From assembly GCA_964020155.1 (NCBI GenBank), contig OZ026566.1, forward strand, positions 357,501-421,500: a stretch of 64,000 bases of DNA, read 5' to 3'. The position numbers were made by a program, and so were the translations under genes. This document shows, piece after piece, positions 16,546 to 27,527 of the stretch (within the stretch, counting starts at the first letter, position 1; every line of letters starts with the position of its first letter). The notes under the pieces are model-generated. The model made no database searches. It was not told where the DNA came from and was given only the letters and a program-made list of their open reading frames with translations. This DNA comes from Chondrilla cf. caribensis (Eukaryota; Porifera; Demospongiae; Chondrillida; Chondrillidae).

Positions 16546-19500
16546 TACAATCACCTGTTATTACACATACATTTCCCCATATCTTTTGTGTTGTATTAAA
16601 ATGTACATAATATACAGTGTGTCTGTGTGATTGCTAAAATTCACAGAATAACCTGATTCACTGCCATAACTCACCTGTAAATGTATAGAGGGACATGTTA
16701 AGCATTGTAGCAGGTAAGTACTTGAGGCAGTTTGATCGAACATGAAATTCTCTCAAATTGGAAAGGTCTCCAATGCGATTAGGAAGAGAATGAAGACTGT
16801 GAGAATGAAAAATAAAAATAGGATATTTAGTCACACTCAAGTCGACAATCAATACATGTCACAGGTAATACAGATAGGTTCGTACATTCAGTTCTTACAT
16901 ACACACAATGTACATTGATTTATACCCGTTTCACAGTTAGTCCCAATGCATCTGTTATTAAGAGGTTTTACTGTGCACTTACAACAATTCCAGTACACAA
17001 CACTTACTTATTATTGTTCAACCAGAGTTTATCTAAAGCCTGGCAATGACAAATGGAGTCCGGAAGAGAGCGTAGTTCACAGTCTGAGAGGTCCAGCTCG
17101 AACAGGCTGTCTAACCTTCCAAAGTCTTTTGGTAAAACTTGAAGTGGATTCTTACCAAGATAGAGGTACTGTGAGAGAGAATGTCAAGTGTACGAGATGA
17201 ACGGTTGTATACAAACACATACTGTGAATGACTGATGGACTGCTTTTATACTCAAAACAGGGGAGTACATGGGATAGGCAAACAAGAACATCACTCACCT
17301 CCAAGTTGTTGAGTTGACATATCTCGTCAGGGAGTGACACCAGTTCATTTTGGCTGTAGATATTAAGAATCAAACAGGAAGATGGTGAGACTTGGATATC
17401 CATTGAAATACAAACTGTATGGGGGGGGGGGCTGGTCATGTGACCTCCTAATGGTGATCCCAGGAATGTTGACTACGGCCATGCTGATTGTGCACCCATG
17501 AGATGTGTGTGTGCGTGTGTGTAATGTGTGCGTGTGTATGCGATGTGTGCATGTGTGTGTGATGTGTGTGTGTGCGTGTGCATGTGTGTGTGATGTGTGT
17601 GTGTGCGTGTGCATGTGTGTGTGTGTGTGTATGTGTGTGTGTAATGTGTGCATGTGTATGCGATGTGTGCATGTGTGTGTGATGTGTGTGTGTGTGTGTG
17701 TACGTGTGCATGGGCATGTTAGCCAACAACACTCACTGTAGATTTAATTCCTCCAAGGACATGAGCTGTCCTATACTTGATGGCAATGCTTGCAAGTTGT
17801 TGTTAGAAACTGCCAGAGTTCGAAGGAGCTTCAAGTTTCCAATATCCTCTGTACCAGTCAGAACCAGCCCATCAAGCATTACTAGGGACCAGCTAACCTA
17901 CTGCATACTTACTGGGCAGTGATGTCAACCGATTGTTCTTGATGTCGAGTTCTTGCAGGTTGGTCAAACAGCAAATGCTATCCTGTTTGAGTCCAAACAT
18001 GTACTGACAGTTTTGCAGCCACTTCACACAATCACAGTGCAACTTACTGGTATCCCCATCAAACAGTTATACTGTAAGTAACACTCCCTCACTCCTACCA
18101 GTGCACCTATGTCCTCGGGCAAGTTTGGGAGACGATTTGTAGACAAATTCAGTAATTCCTGTGAGTGCGTACATAGGGAAAATACAAAATGTTGACAAAT
18201 CGACTCAGTAGCATATGTATGTACAATAGAGAACATATATACACATATAATGTATACACGTACAGTACTCTGAAAAGGAGTCTCATGTGGTACATTCCAA
18301 GCCAAGCCTATACAGTGTATACACTAGTTACAAGCACTTGCACAGCTCATGAGCTCAGTATTTTAGTTATCAATGTTAGTATCCTTATGATACTGCAAGA
18401 ATAAAATATTTTTTTTACATCACAAAGGAGTTGGGAACAGTATACTTAAGATTACAAAGAGTATGTAAAAAGCAGATTAAATTATAGGTACGTACTTATT
18501 ACATTCCTCACCAGTTGTTCTCCCACCTCTGGAATACATTTGGGATAACGTGATAGATGAGAAAAGCTCAAGTCAAGTTCATAGGCTTGCTCCTTACATG
18601 CCTGGTACACTCTTTCCTGTGATGCATCAAAGCCCGTACCGTGAACACCGCACACTGAGTTTGTGAAATTTCTACAGCAGCTGGCACAGAATCTGTAACT
18701 AGAATAAAGCACATAACTGGGGTGAGTGAGAGAGAACAGAATGAAAATAGTGGCAACAAAGACGAAATTCTATTAACCAACCTGCAGCCTTTCTTAGCAG
18801 ATCTCTCTTGACATCTGAGCAGGGCAGAAAAAAAGAAAAAAAAGTGGAGATGCTGGGTTTCGAACCCAGGGCCTCTTGCATGCAAAGCAAGCGCTCTACC
18901 GCTGAGCTACATCCCCATTGCTTGGTGGGCATTGAAAATTGTATCTTTTATTGTATTTACTGTATACTGGTGCAGCTAGGTATGACAAATTCTGGACAGA
19001 ATGAAAACCCAACGTTATTCTAAAAGCGCAGGAAATTGCGATTATGTATGACATAATACTCTGTGTGTTTTATGTCAATGAGAATCTGCAAAAGGTACTG
19101 CCAAGAGAGTCTAAAAGGGACTGTCAAGAATAGAGTCTATCCACTCCTATCCCTGCTGATGTACATGGTCATACTCTGTGACACACATCTCACTTGTGAC
19201 AAGGGAAGGATGGCATTTTTCTCTCCACAATGACTGTCCGGGGACCCTTTGGAGTGTTTATGTTCTTGACGGAAATGTGCTTCAAGGGAAAATAGAAGAC
19301 AACTGCTAGTTTTTTTTAACAGTAAACACAAGTCATAGATGATAGACATTAGATGAAAAAGAGTATGATATAGTTAAGTTGATAGACTAAATAATATGAG
19401 TAAAGGTGCTTCAGGACTGCTAGTGAGCAAGTCCACCATGTAGCAGACGGCTGCAGACCACAGTACATGATGATGTGATCCAGGTGTCTTACTTTTCCTG

Positions 19501-19762
19501 TGTGGGGTAAAAAAGATTGAGGTTCGCTCTCACGGGTTGACCAGGATATGGATGAAGAAATTTTCTTTCTTTTTCTCGACTTTCCTCTCTTCCCTTTGTG
19601 GTTTAGCGTTCCTTCATTTCTACTGACGCGTGGGAGCTTGTCTTCCCTACTATCTTCACCCCAATCCCGTAAAACAGTGCCGAAGAAACAGGAACACAAC
19701 AGTAGGGACCAGGTAACAATGAAAGAAAGCACAGTTAGGAACAGCACTTCGTGGGATTCCAT
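15746..19762 (-). CDS. LRRC28: LRRC28-like leucine-rich repeat protein
   Basis: Eleven exons on the minus strand: 19762-19493, 19279-19194, 18698-18512, 18158-18048, 17982-17913, 17848-17737, 17353-17299, 17168-17008, 16796-16675, 16240-16079 and 15936-15746. They give 508 aa in continuous frame. From exon 3 on, about nine LRRs of the LxxLxLxxNxLxxLP type are seen, such as LLNLSTNRLPNLPEDIG and LDIKNNRLTSLPKDIG. After the repeats the LRRC28 tail is recognisable: IVPSLQEVVARA, LLPNHLE and the Cys motif CTRCGGPFFE, ending with ECSQHC. Human LRRC28 is about 370 aa. The extra N-terminus (exons 1-2) predicts a membrane segment near residues 8-28 and a basic stretch. Those two exons are supported only by phase and splice signals, and they might belong to a separate transcript. 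A tRNA-Ala gene lies in intron 2. CMC2 is divergent, 329 bp away. Confidence 0.82.
16467..16542. repeat. (CA)n microsatellite in LRR gene intron
   Basis: About 75 bp CA tract with two CG interruptions at its start, between LRR exons 9 and 10. Confidence 0.95.
17500..17712. repeat. GT-rich minisatellite in LRR gene intron
   Basis: Higher-order repeat of GTGTGTGATGTGTG / GCATGTGTGTG blocks, about 210 bp, between LRR exons 6 and 7. A G run of about 10 lies at 17421-17430. Confidence 0.85.
18845..18916 (-). tRNA. tRNA-Ala (UGC)
   Basis: 72-nt cloverleaf on the minus strand. The acceptor stem GGGGATG pairs with CATCTCC (one G-U), the D arm is GCTCAGCGGTAGAGC, the anticodon loop is TTTGCAT with anticodon TGC, and the T arm is CTGGGTTCGAAACCCAG, followed by A. 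The internal A and B boxes are intact, and T runs after the 3' end provide an RNA polymerase III terminator. It lies in intron 2 of the LRR gene, in the same orientation. A second identical copy is at 33628-33699. Confidence 0.95.
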
Positions 19763-20091
19763 TCTCCGGCTCTGTTGGCTGTATTCTTTAACCACAAGAT
19801 TGACTGTGGTCGCTCAAGTCATTAAATCCCGACCAATGTACTTGGGTATACGAAGATGCTTCATGCAGCACCAATCATCAAAACGGCGTACAAGTCTTCT
19901 GGCCAGTGGCCTCTCCCTGCATAAATAAGCAGCTTTGTTCAGTTTGGCACAATGTACAGTACTTGTGAGAAATCCCCTTCGAGGCCCGTGAGCGATCAAT
20001 GATATTCATAGCCACGTGGCTGCTGATTGCGCAATATTTCACAACACAGTGAAGCTGGTCCGGTCCGTGGGTCGACGGCCTCCTTCATTCG

Positions 20092-20328
20092 ATGCATCCA
20101 CCGCTCGCTCCTCATCTACATACAGCTGAGTGTCGAGAGATTATTAAGCAGCTTGAGCAGTGTCATAGAGATCATCCTTGGGCTAAATTTTTCGGTTCGT
20201 GTAACAATCTCAAAAGAGCTCTAGACAAGTGCTTGACCGAAGAATACAAGAAAAGGAGAAGAGCAAATCAAGAAGAAGGAGAGAGAAAACTGCGACAGTG
20301 GAAAAAGTTATACGAAAACGATAAATAA
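20092..20328 (+). CDS. CMC2: COX assembly mitochondrial protein 2 homolog (twin CX9C)
   Basis: Single exon of 78 aa beginning MHPPLAPHLHTAECREIIKQ, which matches the MHPDLSPHLHTEEC start of CMC2. Two CX9C motifs are present (C14-x9-C and the motif starting SCNNLKRALDKC), which form the disulfide-bonded helical hairpin of intermembrane-space proteins imported by the MIA40 route. CMC2 is needed for normal cytochrome c oxidase biogenesis. The C-terminus is a basic/acidic helix. The stop codon overlaps an AATAAA string (20324-20329), and the next start codon is only 33 bp downstream. It is divergent from the LRR gene. Confidence 0.95.
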   Translation: MHPPLAPHLHTAECREIIKQLEQCHRDHPWAKFFGSCNNLKRALDKCLTEEYKKRRRANQEEGERKLRQWKKLYENDK

Positions 20329-20361
20329 ATTTGTAGTGAATTTGTACGTATTGTATCGACT

Positions 20362-22304
20362 ATGTCGGGGTTGGTGGTGAATCTGCTCAATGATGGTCCA
20401 GAGAAAGCTTGTCTTCAGTCCGCTGAGACGGATATGGGGCGTGACGTTGCTAAGCAACTTCAGTCCTTGATGTTGCGTCTCAAGGGAGAGTTTATGACTG
20501 AGGATGGCCGTGGAGTTAATTACGCAGTTCTTCGAGAAAGTGAACTATTCAAAGAGTACCAATTGAAGTCCTGTGAATTGAAGAGTGTCGATGTAGGGAT
20601 GCTTGATGCTGCGGAGAAGAAGTGTTTCTTTATAAGTATCCACCCATTGTGTGTTGTTCAGAGTAGCATAGAGCATAGATGTGAAAAACATTATAGTTTT
20701 ATTGGTAAAGTCTGTATGTGTATCCATGGTTATTGACATGAATGAGGATGGTAGGAGCAGGATGGGGCAATTCCATATTGCTCTTCTGACTAATCTGCAG
20801 TGAATTCTTGTTAATTCACCGCTTTATCTGCCAAATATTTTAATCCACCACAATTTCCCAGTACCAATACAAAGTACAAGTACCAATAAATATCCAGTTA
20901 ATTTGCCAAACTCGTTAATCCACCATATTCTTCAAAAATGAATTGTGGCGGATTAACGAGCATCTACTGTAAACATTGTACATACTTAGACTGGATATAA
21001 CCCTTGTTCCTCTGTTGTGATTCACAACCTGTCACATGTGTACGTACGGTTGTCTTGTGTGGTGTACTGGAATCATGACCATGTTTACTTGACTGCCTGT
21101 CGTAGACGTCTACAATGCACTGACTATTCACGGCTTGGCTGTCAGGGACCAGCTGCCTTCTTCTGTTCTCGATGTCGCCCGTTTCTGGAAGGTGACTTGC
21201 TATAACATTGGTGGACACATCTACTCACTGGACGATATGGAGCACGGAATTCTCAGAGGTACGCACTTGCTTGTTTCCCATGTTGTGTATTTGGTTGGTT
21301 GGTCGATAACACACATTGTTGAATATTATGACAATTGATCTCAACATGTGGGTAGATTATAGAGGTTCACTCAGTACAGTCTACAATGATGGGGAGATCT
21401 CAACATGCGGGTGGATTATATTGGTCCACTCAGTACAGTCTATAATGATGGGGAGATCTCAACATATGGGTAGATTATAGAGGTCCACTCAGTACAGTCT
21501 TGCTACTTATGCTTAAGCATATGTTTTGACTTAACTATATAAGTGTGTGTGTATGGACATTGGGGTATTTTCCACATTTGTTTCGACTTTTTGTGATTCA
21601 TGATGCGAGGAAACTTATGTGGTTTCTCCCCTCACAGCAAACAGACCCCATCCCAGTATGTCCTCCAGCACTTACTTCGAAGCTGGTGATCCACGTTCCA
21701 ACTTCTGTTTGCCAGAATTGGATCCCAGGATACACTTTGCCTTAGTCTGTGGTGCAAAGGTACAGTGAGAAATCCCCATTGCTACTGTTACTTCTTTCAA
21801 GCTCTCCATAGTGTACCTCCCTCCCTAGTCTTGTCCACCAATACAAGTCTATTCAACAGCAAACATTGAGCGTGGACTGAATGCTGCTTCTATGAACTTT
21901 TGTACTCAGGAGGTGACGGTGGACGAGACCACTTCCAAGGTTAGAAAAGAGTCTGCATATATTATTTGTGTAACGTGAACATTGATTACGTTTTGAGTTA
22001 GGTTCAAATGTCGAAGATATTCCAATGGTATGCCAAAGACTTTGGGGAGGATGAAAGACAACTGTTATTGTGAGTAGCACTTGAGCCTCTTTACGATAAT
22101 TGTTGTACATTAGTATATATGTGTGGCATGCCTGTAATGCTGTATGTATATATTTGCCTGTTGTTCTGTTCCTGTTCCAACATCAGGTGGGTTTTGGACT
22201 TTTTACCAGACAAAGCGAAATCAAAACTGGACCAATTACTTAAAAATGGCAAAGACATCAAAATAGAAGCAAAAGACTATAATTGGATGCTGAATAAGTT
22301 GTAA
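20362..22304 (+). CDS. DUF547 domain protein
   Basis: Six exons: 20362-20635, 21106-21258, 21638-21759, 21829-21939, 22002-22069 and 22187-22304, giving 281 aa in frame. The DUF547 signature runs from CFFINVYNALTIHG (about residue 88) through LDDMEHGILRANRPHP, DPRIHFALVCGAKSCPPI and QWYAKDFG to the C-terminus. The domain is thus the C-terminal two thirds of the protein. The N-terminal 85 residues are helical without a recognised domain. DUF547 is found in bacteria, plants and animals; conserved Cys, His and Asp suggest a hydrolase-like or glutaredoxin-associated role, but its function is not established. It starts 33 bp after CMC2 on the same strand and is convergent with the LYR gene. Confidence 0.88.
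20807..20960. mobile_element. MITE-like repeat, copy 1
   Basis: Roughly 150-bp element in intron 1 of the DUF547 gene. The ends CTTGTTAATTCACCGC and GGCGGATTAACGAG are imperfect inverted repeats. A related copy is present at about 28194-28372, sharing the internal CCACAATTTCCC motif. Confidence 0.5.
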
Positions 22305-22515
22305 ATTGTACTAACTGATGTATATTCCAGTGCTGTAGTGAATTTTAAGCCTTTGTTTGTTTTCATTGTCAAATCAAATGAATATATGCAGTACTTGAAA
22401 GCAGTATGCATATTCTTCATCGATCTGGCTGCACGTGAGGAGTTTCAACCTCCACTCTCTCCACTCGCGGACTAGTACTGAATAGTTATCTTGGGCATCG
22501 GGTTAAGGCTCAGAT

Positions 22516-22870
22516 TCATCTCTCGAGCCTCGTGTTTCTTCCAATTGCACTTGACATCAGAATGGTCATGCTGTTCTTATCGAGCTTTTCAAACTGACAA
22601 AATGCATGCAAGTCGTCAAATCCTCGTTGTAAGAGATGCTCAATTCTACCTGGATCATATTCCCGCTTGTATAGCTCAAATACGTCCCTTACATTACATC
22701 TGCAGTAAAGATACCATTCATATGTCCAAATAAACATATGCATACATGCGCATATCCTCTAAAATTTAGGTTTCTTACCTAAGTTTCGAGTGTAGACGCT
22801 TTTCGGGGAATCTATACACAGCTCGAATCCATCTTCTATACAAGCCTAAAACTTTTGTTCTGGAGGCCAT
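22516..22870 (-). CDS. LYR-motif mitochondrial protein
   Basis: Two exons on the minus strand, 22870-22779 and 22699-22516, giving 91 aa. The sequence opens MASRTKVLGLYRRWIRAVYR, with the LYR tripeptide at residues 10-12. RFPEK follows, and a second helix DPGRIEHLLQRGFDDL, the usual Complex1_LYR pattern (LYR, F, later DPxxI). LYR proteins bind mitochondrial acyl carrier protein and serve as subunits or assembly factors of respiratory complexes and Fe-S assembly. Which subfamily this is (LYRM2, LYRM9, SDHAF1-like or other) cannot be told from sequence alone. It is head to head with PET117, with 60 bp between start codons. Confidence 0.85.
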
Positions 22871-22930
22871 TTATGCCTACACATGCTCTTCTGAGCACTA
22901 CAGTGGTGCGCAGTAGCACGTGTCCCAAAC
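22871..22930. promoter_or_regulatory. 60-bp bidirectional promoter, LYR / PET117
   Basis: Only 60 bp separate the two divergent ATGs. No TATA box is visible. The stretch must hold both 5'UTRs and core promoters, or the transcripts overlap at their 5' ends. Confidence 0.6.
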
Positions 22931-23220
22931 ATGGCCACCAAGGCGAAAATTATACTTGGTATTGCAGCCGCTGGTACAGCAACAATTGTGTATCTCGTAC
23001 ACCACAACCAAACGTTAGAAAGACAGGTTTGATATTAACACAATAGTGGTGATTTAGCTTAGCATTTACACTGTAATATCTTCTCAATACGTAGAGAATG
23101 AGGGCAGGGGTGGAGAAAGACTTGGAAAGACAATTGAAGAAGAAAAGGAACATTGAAGAACTCAAACATCAGTTAGAGCTCCATAAATCGCTGGAAGAAA
23201 GAGAGAAAACAAGAAGCTGA
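22931..23220 (+). CDS. PET117: PET117 cytochrome c oxidase chaperone
   Basis: Two exons, 22931-23026 and 23095-23220, giving 73 aa. A single N-terminal hydrophobic segment (KIILGIAAAGTATIVYLVH, residues 5-23) is followed by a charged helix with RMRAGVEKDLERQLKKK. This matches the family pattern (TM anchor, then RDGVIRDIERQ in vertebrates). PET117 is a small inner-membrane/matrix factor that links heme a synthesis (COX15) to complex IV assembly. The second exon is mostly Lys/Glu coiled coil. It was too short to be seen as one open frame. Confidence 0.88.
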
Positions 23221-23570
23221 TTATCAAGACAGTCGAGTATCTATTGATGAGAGACATCAGTATCACCAGATGTTGTTGTATGCAACTCATTGATGACTGA
23301 GGCAGGACCACCTGGTGAACGGTCACAGCTGATAACGATTATGTTCAGTTATTAATTCATTACAACAAGTGAATATGCAAACAAAACAATACGATCATCA
23401 TGATAATAGTAATAATAGTTCTCATGCAAAGTTTTCGGCATGCATTGGTAATGCTAAGTTCCACAGAATGTCACAATGTGTGTTTTGTGTGTGTTGCATG
23501 TGAATATACATCTCGACGTGCTTCCAAAACTTCCAAGCACCTCATTTAGTTCAGAGTGTTACACAGACAT

Positions 23571-24782
23571 CTAGTGGGATTGTTTCGTATTCGTGTCTAC
23601 CTCCATGTTGTTGTGTGTGTCTATCACACCCTCGGCAGTGAATAGTGTAACCTCTGGTTTTGTGGGCATGTTGAATTCACTGGGTTCATCCTACATGCGT
23701 GAGAGAGAACATGAGTTGAATGAAGAAGTCATGAGAATGTGTCTAATCACAGTCAAATCTACCAATATAACTACACACTTAAGTACAGATAGGTGTACAT
23801 AAACACACACACCTGTTCTTCACTACTGAAGTCATCACAAGTCTCCCCAAACTTCTCTTTCTTCAACTCAGCCAGACGCTTAGAGATCATTTGCTTCCTG
23901 GGAAGAGATTACCACATTGATATCAGTACCAATACACAAACATTCACTAAGAGAGCAACTCACATGCTGATTATGTCATAGTGGGCACCCAACAACTCAG
24001 TCAGTCTCTGGAATACACCATGTTCATCAAGATCTATGTGCTGTGTAGCATTATCTTTCATTTCTGGGGAATAGAAATGTACATACGTACGTATATAAAA
24101 GCAACTGACAGCCACTCAAAACCTACGCATGTACATACATATGTATCTACCAAAGTCCAAAGGTTACACACAACATACGTACTTTGCAGTTCAGCCTCTA
24201 TCGCCTCTTTTGCCTCTGTCAGTAACTTCTCCTCCTGTAAAAGGTTAACAATATACGTATGTAGGTACAGGGTTAGCCTGGTACAAATGGATGAAACCAA
24301 TGTGTGATGTGAGGCACAAGGAAGAGGAGGTACATACGTACATGAGGTCTGATTGCCACACATGTACATAAATGAATACATTAACATAAGTATGTATGCA
24401 TGAATGCTTGTAATCACTTGGGAACAATCACAATTATTATTGTTTGATGTGTAACAGCTATACCACAAGGAGGAAACTCCATACCGTATAGCGGCAAAGT
24501 TTCACAAAATTACTGGTATTTGTGAAAGTTTTATTCGTGAACACTCAATGATGTAATCGTCTGACAATCAATTAATGTGATGGGAGTTAAAAACACGAAA
24601 CTTTCCATCCATACGGTATATGCAAGATATGCATGTATGTCCATGATCACACACACACACACACTGAAACATGCACAATACTGTACACACACACACAAAC
24701 ACACACTGAAACATGCACAATACTGTACACACAGACACACACACACACAAACACACACATACACTGAAACATGCACAATACT

Positions 24783-24836
<54 letters not shown>

Positions 24837-24963
24837 AAACATGCACAATACTGTACACACACACACACAGACACTGAAACATACACAATACTGTACACAC
24901 ACACATATACGTTTGTGTGCACATACATACCATACATACAAACACAACACACACACACACTTG

Positions 24964-24998
<35 letters not shown>

Positions 24999-27228
24999 TC
25001 TTAATAGCCTCTTCTGATACCTTGGGGGCAGCAGGAAAAGTGATGAGTATAGCACTCATGTTATCCCTACTATTCTGCAAGGAGTAGAACACAACAATAT
25101 TCATTGATCAGAAATACCACCGTTGCCAGTGACGTCACACATTGCATCATCCTTTTACCAGTTATGACTACATACCAGCTAGTTTACACAGCACTGTGCA
25201 GCACCAGGCATGACCCCATGACACACAGTTTAGATTCAGTGGATGCAGCATGATGAAGCACATTGATGAGCTCAACACTCAGCACTGAATGGTGCACACA
25301 GTGCAGGGAGCAAGGATACATCACATTCAAGTGAGAGAGGTAGTTGTTGCCCACTGTGCAGAATGAATCCATACAAGTCACACAGCACGGGTTCAATCCG
25401 AGGACACCATATGGTGCTTGTGTAGTATTACAGCACTCACAGGTGTGTCGCTTACAAGGTGGAGGGGTACACCTCACATTGACCTGACACAGAAGACATT
25501 GAAGCTACTACACACTAGACTACAGTACACAGGCTGCTCCACTGACAAATGTCGATCACAGTACACAAATGCACGGTTTGGTTGTACATGGGTGTAGGTT
25601 GAAGTACATACAAACAGTGACAACATTATAACTATTAATTCATAATGATACAAACGGAACACAGCTGCCAAAGTGGGAACTACCAGTTTCCAACTACCAC
25701 TCTGTATCACACAGTAGATGAACACAGCGGTACACATATGTATGTAGATATAGGTTTCACCAATAGCATGTGTGTCATGAACACATGTCTATCAACACTC
25801 TACATACGTAGTGTGGTGAGAACACGCTGCCCATGTAAAACTATGCAAGTATGTACAGCTTGGGAGTGGAAACAATGTATGTATGTATGCCCAATGTACA
25901 GTACATGACCATGTCACTGGTGCATGTGTGATACAATTTTGGGATTCAAAATGTATGCAATCTTGCAAGGCTATATTGCTGCCAACATTTCCACTGGATA
26001 AGACTCATGACACATAATCACATAGGAGCAACTTGGTGATATCATCCGGAATATCCTTTCAGAATCACTTGTAGGGGAGTCTTTTTTTAATTCAATTCAA
26101 CAATAACATTCAGTATACGTGTGTATGTACATTCAATGCACATATGTATACTTGCGTGCACATACGTACATGGGAAAAATACATCATGAATGCTATTTTT
26201 GTCTCCACACAACATGGAAATATCCAACAGTTCAGGTCACCTTGCAAATCAAGAATGTACACAAAGTACAAATGTACACAAACCTCTTCTCCTCTACTTG
26301 TGTAATGAGATGTCCACGACACATATAAGTAGTACGTACATGCAACACTGAACAGTTTCATCAAAATACAGCATTTGTACAATACGATACACGGACACAT
26401 AGTGTGGTTATATACCTTATTGAGGCAGTAATCAATCAGATCGCTGCATATCTGAGAATGGTCATCTGTCAACTCCAACTTGTGCCGAATGTACTTTGCG
26501 ATTTCTTCATTGGTCATCACATCGTAAACACCGTCGCACGCTAGGAATATGAACTCGTCGCCTTGTTTGCGCGGTAAAACTGTGACATCTGGCTCAGGGG
26601 AGACGAGTTGCTCGTGAGGGGGAATAGAAAGATTTTGCTTGTACTCAAAATCACCTAACGCTCTGGAGACTGCCAAGGTACCATTCACACGTTGATTCAT
26701 GACGGTACCACCTGCTTTTTCAATCCGTTCCTTCTCTTTTGCATTATGCGGCTTATGGTCCTCGGTAGCCCATGCCACACCGCCGTTTTGGCACAGAAAT
26801 CCACGAGAATCACCGCAATTTGCCCAGATGATATGCTTTGAAGATATTAACACAGCAATGGCTGTGGAACCACCTCTGTTAATCCCATTTTTATACTCTG
26901 GATCTTTGAGGAGACATTCGTCTACATCCATGAAACCTTTCTTGACTCCTTCCCGCACCTTTTCAACGTCCTCCCCAGAGAAATCGGTTTTTTTCTTTAT
27001 ACAGTCTACAATGTTTTCTGATAGAAATTTTGAAACACCAGCGCCTGCATGTCCGTCGAAAACTCCGAATATCGACCATCCATCCCAGCCGAAGTCGATC
27101 TGACAGACATGAGCGTCCTCCATGTCCTTTCTCCAACCCTGCATAGCTGACATGCCGTATTTGAGGGTTTTTCCTTCTCCAGAACAGACCGTTTTTTCCG
27201 TCATAGGCTTATCCAAAAATGCCCCCAT
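23571..27228 (-). CDS. PPM1A: PP2C-family Ser/Thr phosphatase (PPM1A/B type)
   Basis: Six exons on the minus strand: 27228-26416, 25074-24997, 24234-24183, 24063-23964, 23897-23813 and 23690-23571 (415 aa). It begins MGAFLDKPMTEK; Gly2 fits the N-myristoylation site of PPM1A/PPM1B. Metal-binding and catalytic motifs are intact: RKDMEDAH, VFDGHAGAG, GGSTA, WANCGDSRG, ATEDHKP and FLACDGVYDVM. The catalytic domain ends in the short exon SRDNMSAILITFPAAPKVS, and helical C-terminal exons follow (EEKLLTEAKEAIEAEL, LAELKKEKFG), as in PPM1A/B. It dephosphorylates stress-kinase pathway members and SMADs in vertebrates. It is the ancestor-type of both PPM1A and PPM1B, so the symbol is approximate. Two donors (exons 2 and 5) are immediately followed by GT repeats. 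It is head to head with JKAMP. Confidence 0.95.
24481..24619. mobile_element. Short MITE (ATACCGTATAGCG ends)
   Basis: 139-bp element in PPM1 intron 2. The left end ATACCGTATAGCGGCAAAG and the right end GAAACTTTCCATCCATACGG are imperfect inverted repeats of about 23 bp. It contains no coding potential. Similar termini occur in abundant demosponge MITEs as I recall them, which is weak support for a sponge origin. Confidence 0.6.
24648..24996. repeat. Compound CA minisatellite abutting a splice donor
   Basis: About 350 bp. CA tracts are separated by five copies of ACTGAAACATGCACAATACT. In the transcript sense the array begins directly after PPM1 exon 2, so the donor reads AAG|GTGTGTGT. Confidence 0.9.
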
Positions 27229-27527
27229 TATTGCTGGTATTAGCAAGCTTCTCACTAAACAAAAAAAGGCGTATCGTTAAAGAATAGCTTTCAAATGGCG
27301 AAGCAATTATTACTTCGACTTTAAACAATATCATACTATTCAACTTTATTCACCTCAAAAGTCTTCTTTGGTACAGATATAAGAGAAATGTCCACGTTTT
27401 TCAACACTATTCTGCAGATATTCACAGTAAATGCTTGAACACGAGGAGTCGATTAGGTCGCCATTTGCATCACGTCATAAAAGGGTTGATTGGCGCGCGT
27501 ATTCTATTTTTAGACTGATGTATCAAA

